Below, one piece after another: positions 1 through 8,679 of a stretch of 64,000 nt of DNA. The translations under genes and the position numbers were made by a program. Under the pieces are notes generated by a model. That model was not told the origin of the DNA, searched no databases, and saw nothing but the letters and a program-made list of their open reading frames with translations. The stretch covers positions 278,688 to 342,687 of the forward strand of contig QCCZ01000001.1 in assembly GCA_003281085.1 (NCBI GenBank). Direction: 5' to 3'. Within the stretch, counting starts at the first letter, position 1; each line of letters begins with the position of its first letter. Origin of the DNA: OCS155 cluster bacterium AG-349-E07 (GTDB lineage: Bacteria > Actinomycetota > Acidimicrobiia > Actinomarinales > Actinomarinaceae).

Positions 1-770
<770 letters not shown>

Positions 771-773
771 TTA

Positions 774-974
774 TTAAATTGGTTCTTGTTCTCTTGGCAA
801 ATGACCTCTTACCCTTGGATAGGAGATAGGAGCATGCAGAAAACAAAATTTCTTTTTGTTGTAAACACTAATTACGGTCTCACAAGTTTCAAATGCGCAA
901 ACTCTACCAGTAGTGTATTTTTTTGATCTTCTAACACCTGGTTTAACTTGTGATGCTGTCAATGTTCCACTCAT
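774..974 (-). CDS. Small Cys/His-containing protein upstream of dnaK, function unknown
   Basis: This 66-residue protein has a good AGGAAGG ribosome binding site about 6 nt before its ATG. It has a basic N-terminal half followed by C-x4-C, then a third Cys and a nearby His (motif CFLHAP), an arrangement that could bind one zinc ion. I do not recognise a named family with certainty. It sits 27 bp upstream of dnaK on the same strand, directly after the palindrome at 1011-1034, so it is probably part of the heat-shock operon. The ribosome binding site, codon use and operon position argue that it is a real gene. A chaperone-related or RNA/DNA-binding role is only a guess. Confidence 0.7.
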   Translation of the reverse strand: MSGTLTASQVKPGVRRSKKYTTGRVCAFETCETVISVYNKKKFCFLHAPISYPRVRGHLPREQEPI

Positions 975-1010
975 TTTTAACCTTCCTAATCTAATTTAGT
1001 TTTAATATAT

Positions 1011-1034
1011 AATCTAAGTATATTTACTTAGATT
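1011..1034. promoter_or_regulatory. Perfect inverted repeat (10-bp arms, 4-nt spacer) before the dnaK operon
   Basis: AATCTAAGTA and TACTTAGATT are exact reverse complements separated by TATT. The element lies 37 bp upstream of the 66-aa gene and dnaK (minus strand), just after a plausible minus-strand promoter, TTGCAT (1069-1064), 16 bp, TATATT (1047-1042). The predicted start site would be at about 1035, so the palindrome would occupy the first transcribed bases. This is the usual place for a repressor operator on a chaperone operon. The sequence matches neither the CIRCE consensus (TTAGCACTC arms) nor the HspR HAIR consensus (CTTGAGT arms). It could instead act as an RNA hairpin. Confidence 0.6.
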
Positions 1035-1041
1035 TGTTATT

Positions 1042-1069
1042 AATATATCATATTTGCAATTTAATGCAA
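1042..1069 (-). promoter_or_regulatory. Candidate sigma-70 promoter of the small gene-dnaK operon
   Basis: On the minus strand TTGCAT (1069-1064) is followed after 16 bp by TATATT (1047-1042). The transcript would start right at the palindrome. The region is very AT-rich, so chance matches are likely and the assignment is tentative. Confidence 0.35.
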
Positions 1070-1138
1070 AAAATTTAATAAAAAAGATAAAAAATAAGCA
1101 ATTTTAGTAATTATTAAACCACCTGATAATATTGAATA

Positions 1139-1933
1139 ATGAAAAAGATAGATATCAGTATTTTAGGGCTTGGGAATTTAGGAACAGCTTTTTTTGAGGG
1201 CTTACGAAAAAATAAAAACCTCAATCTTTATTTTTATGAAGAAAATGAAAAAATTAGAAATGATTTCGCCAAATTACATGATGTAATAACTTCTCCGCAC
1301 ATTAACACTCTTGATTCAGGAGTTTTAATACTTTGCATTAAGCCACAAAATATAAATAATTTCTTTGAATCATTTTCTAAAAACATTGAGAAAGATGTCC
1401 TTATTTGCTCACCTGTTGCTGGCTTAGAAATTGAAACGATAAACAAATATGTTAAAAATAGAGTTATTAGGGTAATGCCTAATCTATTAATTAGAAAAAA
1501 CAATGGATTTATTCCATTTGTAAAAAATTATGATGATGACTACTTAAGTTTTATAGAAATAGCATTATCTTCTTTGGGGCTTACGAGAGAATTTACTGAG
1601 CAATTGTTCCCACTTGTTACAGCATTATCAGGAAGTGGCCCAGCATGGTTCTATGAGCTTTCAAGGCAGCTTACAAATTCAGCTATTCAATTAGGTATGA
1701 ATGAAGATGATGCTGAAGAACTAGTTAAAGAATTAATTAAAGCATTACCAAACTTAATTAGTGTAGAGGATTCTTTTACTGAGTTGGTAAATAAAGTGAA
1801 ATCACCAAAAGGCACTACAGAGGCAGGTCTTGATTCGCTTATTAATGATTCCTTTGATAAAATAATTTTCAATGCAATTCAACAGGCAACAAATAGATCA
1901 ATTGAGATATCAGCTGAATTAAAAAATGAATAA
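1139..1933 (+). CDS. proC: Pyrroline-5-carboxylate reductase
   Basis: This enzyme reduces 1-pyrroline-5-carboxylate to L-proline with NAD(P)H, the last step of proline synthesis. The 264-residue length fits the family. The N-terminal Rossmann motif GLGNLG is at about residues 10-15. The C-terminal dimerisation domain carries LSGSGPAWFYEL (about 167-178) and SPKGTTEAGLDSL (about 221-233), matching the P5CR signature. The ATG at 1139 places the Rossmann strand at the very N-terminus as expected, although the ribosome binding site is weak. The gene overlaps the start of the next gene by 8 bp, which suggests translational coupling. Confidence 0.95.
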   Translation: MKKIDISILGLGNLGTAFFEGLRKNKNLNLYFYEENEKIRNDFAKLHDVITSPHINTLDSGVLILCIKPQNINNFFESFSKNIEKDVLICSPVAGLEIETINKYVKNRVIRVMPNLLIRKNNGFIPFVKNYDDDYLSFIEIALSSLGLTREFTEQLFPLVTALSGSGPAWFYELSRQLTNSAIQLGMNEDDAEELVKELIKALPNLISVEDSFTELVNKVKSPKGTTEAGLDSLINDSFDKIIFNAIQQATNRSIEISAELKNE

Positions 1934-4082
1934 ATTAAAAAGCTTAAAGGGCAATGATTATGTTCTACTTCTATCTGCAGGAGCTTCTCTTGGTACATTA
2001 TTTCTTTGGGGAGCCAGCTATATTTTTCCTGAAGGAGAGATAATTGAAGGAAGACGTGTTTTTGAAAATATTCCTAAAGTCCTTCAATATATATTTTATG
2101 TATTAAGTGCTTCTACTATTTACCTATCTGGTTATCTACTTTCTCTTAGAGTTAAAAACTGGACAAGAGGTAAAGAAGAAAAAAGAAATGTAAAATTTTC
2201 TGCTCGTCTTTGGAGCTTTTTTGATGGAATAACAATGAGAACAGTGCTTAGGTTTAAAGCTGCCGGACTAATGCATTCTTTAATATATATTGGTTTTCTT
2301 GGTTTGTTTGCTGGGACTATTACTCTTGAAATTCATCATTTAATGCCTCCTAAATGGAAGTTTCTACAAGGAACTACCTATATTGTTTATTCATTCCTTC
2401 TTGAGTTAGCAACTATAGCTTATCTAATCGGTCTTTTCTGGGCTTTAATAAGAAGATTAAGAGGCGCAGAATATCGAATACAAACAAAGACTACAGTTGA
2501 TGATTATCTAACGTTATCTTTGTTAATTTTTATTGGTATATCAGGTGTTACTACAGAAGCTGGAAGAATTGCACTTGAAAATTTTCCAGATTACGAGAAG
2601 TGGTCATTTATTGGATATTTTGTAGCTGATTTCTTAAATCTATCAAACCCCGAGCTGTTTCATAGGGTTTCCTGGGTTTTGCACGTTGTTTCTTTCTTCG
2701 TGTTTTTGATTGCATTACCTATTTCTAAGTTACGCCATATTATTACGTCACCAATAAACATGTTTATGTCACCTAAAGAGAGACACAAAGGCGCTATGAG
2801 AGATATTGGAAACTTACTAGAAGCAGAAGATATTGATAATGTTGGCACAGAAATAATTGACCATTTCACATGGAAACAACTTATGGACTTAGATGCTTGC
2901 ACAGTTTGCGGAAGATGTACTTCAGTATGTCCAGCAAATCAAACAGGTAAATCTCTTGATCCAAGAGAGATAATCTTAAAAGTAGGGCAAGTAATGTCTG
3001 AATCTGGAGATCCTGCTGTTCCAGCAACTATCAGCACGCCAGGACCCCTAAAAGTAAATTCATCAAATGTTTTTGAAAGAATAACCTCAGAAGAAGTCTG
3101 GGCCTGTACTTCGTGTAGAGCTTGTGATGAAATATGTCCTGTAAATATAGAAATTTTGGACAAGATACTTGATATGAGAAGACATCTAGCTTTGATGGAA
3201 TCAGATTTTCCATCAGAACTTGGTAAAGCTTATGTTGCAATGGAGAATTCATCTAACCCTTGGGGGGCATCACAAAACGATCGTTTGAAGTGGACGGAAG
3301 ATCTTGATTTTGAGGTACCTGTTATTGATGAATCGAACTCTGAAGAATACGATTATTTATACTGGATCGGATGTGCCGGAGCTTTCGACGATAGAAATGT
3401 GCCTGTGACAAAAGCTGTTGCGACACTTTTAAAGCGAGCTGGAGTATCGTACGCTGTTTTGGGGCCCAAGGAAGTTTGTACGGGAGATTCTGCACGAAGA
3501 ACAGGTAATGAATTTGTTTTTCAACAACTTGCGATACAAAATATTGAAAACATGAACAATCTAAAAGTAGATAAGATCATTACACAGTGTCCACACTGTT
3601 TTAATACCATCGCAAATGAATATCCTCAACTTGGCGGCGAGTATAAAGTTATTCATCACAGTCAATTACTAACAGAACTTGTTCAGTCTGGGAGAATAGA
3701 AGTTGGAACGAGTGACAAGCCTTACAAAATTACATATCACGATTCATGTTACTTAGGTCGGCATAATGACATTTATACAGCACCGAGAGAAATCGTTGGC
3801 TCAATTGGTGGAATAGAAATTAGAGAAATGAAGCGCCAAGGAACCCAGAGCTTTTGTTGTGGTGCTGGCGGTGGAAGAATGTGGATGGAAGAGTCTGTTG
3901 GCAAAAAAGTAAATGTTGAAAGATCTCAAGAAGCAATTGAGACCGGTGCTGATGAAGTTGCAGTTGCTTGTCCATTCTGCTACATAATGATGGATGACGG
4001 TGTTAAAGAGCTTGGATATGGGGATAACGTAAGAGTTAGAGACGTGTCTTTAATACTTTTAGACAACCTCAAAAAAGACTAA
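1926..4082 (+). CDS. Membrane Fe-S oxidoreductase, EtfD/FadF-like (HdrD-type with NarI-like membrane domain)
   Basis: This 718-residue protein probably passes electrons from reduced electron-transfer flavoprotein to menaquinone. Residues 1-290 hold about six hydrophobic segments resembling a nitrate reductase gamma-type heme/quinone domain. Two 4Fe-4S motifs follow: CTVCGRCTSVCP near residue 325 and CTSCRACDEICP near 400. The C-terminal part has the paired cysteine-rich (CCG) motifs of heterodisulfide reductase D, seen in CPHCF, FCCGAGGGRMW and CPFCY. The same order is known from mycobacterial Rv0338c (EtfD), which serves beta-oxidation. An acyl-CoA dehydrogenase occurs in this window at 13236-15023, which fits. 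No etfAB genes are adjacent, so the ETF link is inference from family. Confidence 0.8.
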   Translation: MNKLKSLKGNDYVLLLSAGASLGTLFLWGASYIFPEGEIIEGRRVFENIPKVLQYIFYVLSASTIYLSGYLLSLRVKNWTRGKEEKRNVKFSARLWSFFDGITMRTVLRFKAAGLMHSLIYIGFLGLFAGTITLEIHHLMPPKWKFLQGTTYIVYSFLLELATIAYLIGLFWALIRRLRGAEYRIQTKTTVDDYLTLSLLIFIGISGVTTEAGRIALENFPDYEKWSFIGYFVADFLNLSNPELFHRVSWVLHVVSFFVFLIALPISKLRHIITSPINMFMSPKERHKGAMRDIGNLLEAEDIDNVGTEIIDHFTWKQLMDLDACTVCGRCTSVCPANQTGKSLDPREIILKVGQVMSESGDPAVPATISTPGPLKVNSSNVFERITSEEVWACTSCRACDEICPVNIEILDKILDMRRHLALMESDFPSELGKAYVAMENSSNPWGASQNDRLKWTEDLDFEVPVIDESNSEEYDYLYWIGCAGAFDDRNVPVTKAVATLLKRAGVSYAVLGPKEVCTGDSARRTGNEFVFQQLAIQNIENMNNLKVDKIITQCPHCFNTIANEYPQLGGEYKVIHHSQLLTELVQSGRIEVGTSDKPYKITYHDSCYLGRHNDIYTAPREIVGSIGGIEIREMKRQGTQSFCCGAGGGRMWMEESVGKKVNVERSQEAIETGADEVAVACPFCYIMMDDGVKELGYGDNVRVRDVSLILLDNLKKD

Positions 4083-4396
4083 GAATTTTTTCCCATAAAA
4101 AAATGTGCAATATCCCCATTTGATTTATTAATGCTATAAATCACGTATATTGCAGTAGTAAGGTTGCCTAAAATTAAAACAAAAAATGACCATATAATTG
4201 TTGCAGACAAAGACTCTTTATAAGCAATCCACAAGCAAACTAGAATAAATCCACCATAAAGATCTACAAGAGAAACTATACCCCATGGTAAATCTGGAAT
4301 AGGAGAGTCAAATAAAGAAACTTGATTTTGTGCCCAAATTATTACTCCTATCATTGAGACACTTATAAAGTATGAAATTAATTTTGTTATAGTCAT
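4079..4396 (-). CDS. Small integral membrane protein, DUF1475-like
   Basis: This 105-residue protein has three hydrophobic segments (about 5-23, 43-60 and 65-90) and a central PWGIVSLVDLYGGF stretch that resembles the DUF1475 family of small membrane proteins; this is recalled, not searched. Function is unknown. It converges on the preceding gene with a 4-bp shared CTAA stop overlap. Only 29 bp separate its start from the divergent gene at 4426, so both promoters must overlap or extend into the coding regions. Confidence 0.65.
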   Translation of the reverse strand: MTITKLISYFISVSMIGVIIWAQNQVSLFDSPIPDLPWGIVSLVDLYGGFILVCLWIAYKESLSATIIWSFFVLILGNLTTAIYVIYSINKSNGDIAHFFMGKNS

Positions 4397-4425
4397 TAAG
4401 TAGATTTTAAATAAATCAAAAAAAA

Positions 4426-5052
4426 ATGAATGATAAAAAAATAATATCCCGCATATTACGTCTTGATAAAGAGATTTATAACGAGCTTTTAGTTCAGGAT
4501 GGAGCTTTTCAAAAATCTATTGCTATCTTTGTAAGCACGACAATTTTAGTCACTATGAGTGGCTTTAGATTTCTTTCAGGTCTGTTAGATTATTTACAAG
4601 AAAACTTAATTTTATTTCAACAGGATTTTCAACAAGAATTTTCTCAAGAAGAATTTAATTTGTTTCAATCATTGATTGAAGAGTTGCAAACTTTTATAAA
4701 CTCTTCAGACAGTACTACTTCATTATTTTCATCGGCCTTCTCATCTCTCGTTGCCACAGTTACAGGATTAGTGATAATTTACTTAATACTCAGATTTCTT
4801 TTCAGGAAAGATCCAATTCCTAAAGATCTTCTAATGATCAATTTTTTTGCTTCAACTCCATGCTTGCTTGTCGTGCCTGCACTATTTGTCTCGTCAATTT
4901 TTCTTCAGGGTTTTTTAATTTTGATAGTTTCAATATATTCAATTGTTTCTTTTGGTTCAGGGCTAAAACAAGTTTATATGTTGAGAAATATTGAAGTCAT
5001 ACTATTAATTGTTTCATTAACGTTTGGTACAAGTATTTTAGGTGGTGCATAG
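4426..5052 (+). CDS. Yip1-like multi-pass membrane protein
   Basis: This 208-residue protein has a soluble N-terminus followed by about five hydrophobic segments. The first is around residues 28-48, a Gln/Glu-rich loop spans about 60-90, and the remaining helices lie between 97 and 205. The start LDKEIYNELLVQDGAFQKS followed by a helix resembles Yip1-domain membrane proteins of actinobacteria. No catalytic motif is visible. Its end abuts the start of the nucleotidyltransferase gene, so it is probably the first gene of the plus-strand run that continues towards nadE and selD. Confidence 0.55.
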   Translation: MNDKKIISRILRLDKEIYNELLVQDGAFQKSIAIFVSTTILVTMSGFRFLSGLLDYLQENLILFQQDFQQEFSQEEFNLFQSLIEELQTFINSSDSTTSLFSSAFSSLVATVTGLVIIYLILRFLFRKDPIPKDLLMINFFASTPCLLVVPALFVSSIFLQGFLILIVSIYSIVSFGSGLKQVYMLRNIEVILLIVSLTFGTSILGGA

Positions 5053-5053
5053 A

Positions 5054-5650
5054 ATGAATGCAGGAGTTATACTCGCTGCTGGTGACTCAACAAGAATGGG
5101 ATTTCCTAAGCAGCTTGCTGAAGTTAAAAACAAGCCATTATTAGAACTTGTAATTGAAAAAGTAAACACCTACTTTGAGTTATCTACTGTAGTTCTGGGG
5201 TCCGAAAATGAAATTATTGAAGAAAAAATAAATTTTTATAATTCAAATATTTTAATAAATGAAAACTGGGAAGAAGGAATAGTTTCATCAATTAGAACAG
5301 CTCTATTTTTCTATCAAGAACAAAAGCAAATAGAAAATCTTATATTTTTTTTGGGAGACCAACCTGAAGTAAGGGATGAAGTGATCATTGCTTTACAAAA
5401 TAATGAAATGGACAACTCAAAAATATTAATTCCTCAATATAGATACAAGTTGGGTTTTCCAGTTTTAGTCCCGCGTCTATTTTGGTCAAAGTTAGAATTA
5501 TTGACACAAGATGATCCTGGTGAATTTGAAATTTCAGCATATAAAGATTTTGATCTAATCGATTATTTTGTTTCATCTGAGGTAAAAATTGAAAAACTTA
5601 ATTTTAATTTTCTTGGTCCAACGGATTATGACGAAGAAAAAGATTTTTGA
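5054..5650 (+). CDS. MobA/MocA-like NTP transferase (molybdenum cofactor cytidylyltransferase type)
   Basis: This 198-residue nucleotidyltransferase begins NAGVILAAGDSTRMGFPKQ, the nucleotide-binding signature GxxLAAGxSxRMGxPK of the MobA/MocA family. FLGDQPEV provides the metal-binding Asp, and GFPVLVP followed by DDPGE matches the MocA substrate region. MocA adds CMP to the molybdenum cofactor for xanthine-dehydrogenase or CO-dehydrogenase type enzymes. The ORF track starts at GTG 5042, but ATG 5054 puts the signature at the N-terminus and has a GGTGG box upstream, so I prefer it. It lies three genes upstream of selD. Related small-molecule nucleotidyltransferases cannot be excluded. Confidence 0.75.
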   Translation: MNAGVILAAGDSTRMGFPKQLAEVKNKPLLELVIEKVNTYFELSTVVLGSENEIIEEKINFYNSNILINENWEEGIVSSIRTALFFYQEQKQIENLIFFLGDQPEVRDEVIIALQNNEMDNSKILIPQYRYKLGFPVLVPRLFWSKLELLTQDDPGEFEISAYKDFDLIDYFVSSEVKIEKLNFNFLGPTDYDEEKDF

Positions 5651-5713
5651 GAGTGGGAAAATCTCTTAAAAAAAAGCATTTGTTTATAAAATAAATTTTG
5701 TAAAATCAAAAAC

Positions 5714-6118
5714 ATGAATTCAATTGATTCGATAAATGGCATGACTCATACTGAGGCAACAAAATTAAGAAGAGCAAGAGTCAGAACAACAACAACATTC
5801 CTTCAGATAGCTTCATCTAGATCTGGAAGGGCTTTATTGACAAAAGAGACAGGGATTAGCTCACCAAAGCTTCTTCACTGGGCAAGAAGAGCTGAACTGA
5901 TGAAAATTAAAGACCTGGGTAGAGATTATGCTGACTTATTAGAAGCAGTTGGTGTTGAAAGCGTTTCTGAATTAAGAAGACGCAACCCTGAATCATTGCA
6001 TGAATCAATGCAAAAAATAAATATTAAAGCCAAAATTGTTGAAAGAATGCCTTCAATTAAAAGAGTTAATAGATGGATAGAAGATTCTCAGCATATAGAA
6101 ATTAAGGTTTCTTCTTAA
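5714..6118 (+). CDS. DUF4332 helix-hairpin-helix-type protein
   Basis: This 134-residue, basic, helix-rich protein contains LLHWARRAELMKIKDLG and YADLLEAVGVESVSELRRR, the hallmark of the DUF4332 family of tandem helix-hairpin-helix folds. No enzymatic residues stand out. Relatives are small soluble proteins of unknown function that may bind nucleic acid. It stands alone between the MocA-like gene (63 bp upstream) and nadE (26 bp downstream). An alternative start lies at the ATG encoding MTHTEATKL, ten codons in. Confidence in the family is good; function is unknown. Confidence 0.75.
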   Translation: MNSIDSINGMTHTEATKLRRARVRTTTTFLQIASSRSGRALLTKETGISSPKLLHWARRAELMKIKDLGRDYADLLEAVGVESVSELRRRNPESLHESMQKINIKAKIVERMPSIKRVNRWIEDSQHIEIKVSS

Positions 6119-6144
6119 TAACAATAAGAATCTATCATTAAAGT

Positions 6145-7851
6145 GTGGATAAAAAAACTATAAGAATAACAGGTGCTCAATGTTCTTTTTCGGTGGGTGC
6201 AATTCAAGAAAACAAAGAAACTATACTTAATTGTTTTGAAGAAGCTGAATCAGTAGAATCAGACATCGTTATTTTTCCAGAGCTAGCAATTACAGGATAC
6301 CCACCAGAAGATTTGTTACTTCGTGAAAGTTTTATTGGTAAAAATTTTGCAGTACTGGAGGAGATCGCAGCTTTTTCATCTCACACAAGTGGAGTTATTG
6401 GTTTTGTTGATAGAAAGAACGATCCCCACAATCAAGACAATAATAAACGGACGATAGCCAATGCTGCTGCAATTGTGCAGAATGGAGACGTTAGAGGAAT
6501 ATATCATAAATCATTTTTACCAAATTATTCAGTTTTTGATGAAGCTAGATATTTTTCCAAAGGCACAGAACCGAATACTTTATTTTGGTATGACGACATT
6601 GCTATTGGGATTAATATTTGTGAAGATATTTGGATTGAAGACGGACCAGCAGAAGAGCAAGTGAAACAAGGTGCATCACTAATTATAAATATAAATGCAT
6701 CACCTTATGATATTCATAAAAGCGAAACTCGAAAAGAAATAGTCATGAAAAAGGCATTAAAACTAAATGTACCAATAATATATTTGAACATGGTGGGTGG
6801 TCAAGATGAACTAGTTTTTGACGGAGGTTCGTTTGTTGTAAATGACCTTGGTGAAATTATCTACCAGGCCTCAAGTTTCAAAGAAGAAGTATTCCACTTA
6901 GATATTGATTTAAAAACTAATAAACAAAATGACAAATCTCCTCTAATAATCAGGCCAAAAACAATTGAATTGAAAGATGTTGAAAGCAAGGCTTCATTGA
7001 GTAAGAATGAATCTATTTATTCTGCGTTAAAATTGGGACTTAAAGACTATGTAAGAAAGAATAAATTTACAAAAGTATTAATAGGTATTTCAGGTGGAAT
7101 TGATTCAGCTTTGACTGCTGCAATTTGTGTTGATGCATTAGGCGCAGAAAATGTAATTGGAGTAGCTATGCCCTCTAAATATAATTCCAAAGACTCTTTA
7201 GACGATGCAATTAAACTATCAGATAATTTAGGAATAACTCTAAAAACAATTGAGATCGAAAAAATAGTAGATGATTTTAGAGAAACTCTTACGAATTCTC
7301 TCAATGAAGATCTTGGGCAAATAACTGATGAAAATATTCAATCAAGGGTTAGAGGTAATATTTTAATGGGATTATCTAACCAAACCGGTGCAATGGTTGT
7401 TTCTACTGGTAATAAATCAGAAATGGCAGTTGGCTATTCTACTCTTTATGGCGATCTTGCTGGTGGATTCGCATTGATAAAGGATTTATATAAAACTAAA
7501 GTTTATGAATTATCAAACTACATAAATTCAATTTCTGATGCTATACCAAAAAACATTATCACTAAAGAGCCAAGCGCAGAACTTCGCCCTAATCAGTTTG
7601 ATAGCGATGCACTTCCTGATTATGAAGTACTCGATAAAATATTGAATCTTTATATTGAGGAAGATAGTTCGTCTGAAAAAATTATCGCTTCAGGAGTTAA
7701 TCCAGATTTAGTATTTGATGTTCTTGAAAAAGTAGATAGAAATGAATATAAAAGAAAACAAGTTGCACCTGGAGTAAAGCTCACTCAAAAAGCTTTTGGA
7801 AAGGACAGAAGAATGCCTATTACAAACACATACATAAGACAAAAGGAATAA
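6145..7851 (+). CDS. nadE: Glutamine-dependent NAD+ synthetase
   Basis: This enzyme amidates nicotinic acid adenine dinucleotide to NAD+ using ATP and glutamine. The 568-residue protein has the two expected domains. The N-terminal nitrilase-type glutaminase (about 1-270) carries FPELAITGYPPEDLL (Glu), a Lys in KSFLPNYSVFDE and Cys in INICEDIW. The C-terminal synthetase domain shows the ATP pyrophosphatase loop GISGGIDSALTAA (about residue 314) and STGNKSEMAVGYSTLYGD. The start is GTG at 6145. It ends one base before the next gene, so the aminotransferase and probably selD are cotranscribed with it. Confidence 0.96.
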   Translation: MDKKTIRITGAQCSFSVGAIQENKETILNCFEEAESVESDIVIFPELAITGYPPEDLLLRESFIGKNFAVLEEIAAFSSHTSGVIGFVDRKNDPHNQDNNKRTIANAAAIVQNGDVRGIYHKSFLPNYSVFDEARYFSKGTEPNTLFWYDDIAIGINICEDIWIEDGPAEEQVKQGASLIININASPYDIHKSETRKEIVMKKALKLNVPIIYLNMVGGQDELVFDGGSFVVNDLGEIIYQASSFKEEVFHLDIDLKTNKQNDKSPLIIRPKTIELKDVESKASLSKNESIYSALKLGLKDYVRKNKFTKVLIGISGGIDSALTAAICVDALGAENVIGVAMPSKYNSKDSLDDAIKLSDNLGITLKTIEIEKIVDDFRETLTNSLNEDLGQITDENIQSRVRGNILMGLSNQTGAMVVSTGNKSEMAVGYSTLYGDLAGGFALIKDLYKTKVYELSNYINSISDAIPKNIITKEPSAELRPNQFDSDALPDYEVLDKILNLYIEEDSSSEKIIASGVNPDLVFDVLEKVDRNEYKRKQVAPGVKLTQKAFGKDRRMPITNTYIRQKE

Positions 7852-7852
7852 A

Positions 7853-8668
7853 ATGTATTTGATTGACGGGGTCCAAGTTGAAAAAGAAAATTTCATTCTT
7901 CCTGTAGAAAATATTGGAGTATGGAGAGGCGATGGAATTTTTGAAGCAATAAGAATTCATAAAGGTTATCCGTTTGGAATAGATTTACACATTGAAAGAT
8001 TCAAAAATTCTGCTTCCAAGGTATTTTTTAAAGATATAAATTTTGAGAAGATAAAAAAAGATATTTTATTTGTGGCAGAAAATTTTCAAAATGGATATGT
8101 TAGGACGTTAATTTTAAGAAATGAAAAAGATTCATTTAATGTATTTTGCTTTTATCAGCCACCTATAGATGTACCAGCATATTTTACTTTACAAACTCAA
8201 AAAGCCTACTGGCAGAGTGGTGGAGACTTTATTGAACAAGATGTATTCAACGTTGGTACAAAATCTACATCGTACGCAATGAACATAAGTCATACAAGAC
8301 AAGCTGAATTAAATGGGTATACGGATGCTTTATTAGTTAATAGAGAAAACATCATTCTTGAAGGTCCTACTTGGACTTTTGGGTGGATATTGAATGATAA
8401 AATACACGTACCAGACCTAGATCTTGGGATCCTAGATTCAATAACTCGAAAATATTTAATTCGCTTTGGAGAAGAAAAAAAGCTAGATGTATCTATCGGA
8501 CGTTTAGCTGAAGACGAATTAGACGCTATACAATGTGGTTTTGTATTATCTACCGCAAAACATGCGATACCTGTATCTAGAATAAATAAAATAGACTACT
8601 CTCACCACCCCTTAATTAATGAAATTCAAAAAACTTTTAAAAACCAAGTAAGTATTGAGCGCCCTTAA
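7853..8668 (+). CDS. Class IV PLP aminotransferase (aminodeoxychorismate lyase / branched-chain type)
   Basis: This 271-residue fold-type IV PLP protein has an early Arg in WRGDGIFEAIRIH, the probable PLP lysine in VGTKSTSYAMN and the C-terminal ILEGPTWTFGWI turn, as in PabC, D-amino-acid and branched-chain aminotransferases. Sequence alone does not fix the substrate; PabC (p-aminobenzoate for folate) is one reasonable guess. It follows nadE by one base and precedes selD by 11 bp, with a GGAGGTGG ribosome binding site for selD lying between them. Confidence 0.75.
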   Translation: MYLIDGVQVEKENFILPVENIGVWRGDGIFEAIRIHKGYPFGIDLHIERFKNSASKVFFKDINFEKIKKDILFVAENFQNGYVRTLILRNEKDSFNVFCFYQPPIDVPAYFTLQTQKAYWQSGGDFIEQDVFNVGTKSTSYAMNISHTRQAELNGYTDALLVNRENIILEGPTWTFGWILNDKIHVPDLDLGILDSITRKYLIRFGEEKKLDVSIGRLAEDELDAIQCGFVLSTAKHAIPVSRINKIDYSHHPLINEIQKTFKNQVSIERP

Positions 8669-8679
8669 AAGGAGGTGGA

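Noticed and set aside
1011-1034. CIRCE or HspR (HAIR) operator
   Set aside because: The arms do not match either consensus, so it is listed only as an unnamed palindrome.
5643-5680. Possible terminator after the MocA-like gene
   Set aside because: Only 4-5 base pairs (GAGA/TCTC) with a long loop, and the following run is A, not T, on the coding strand.
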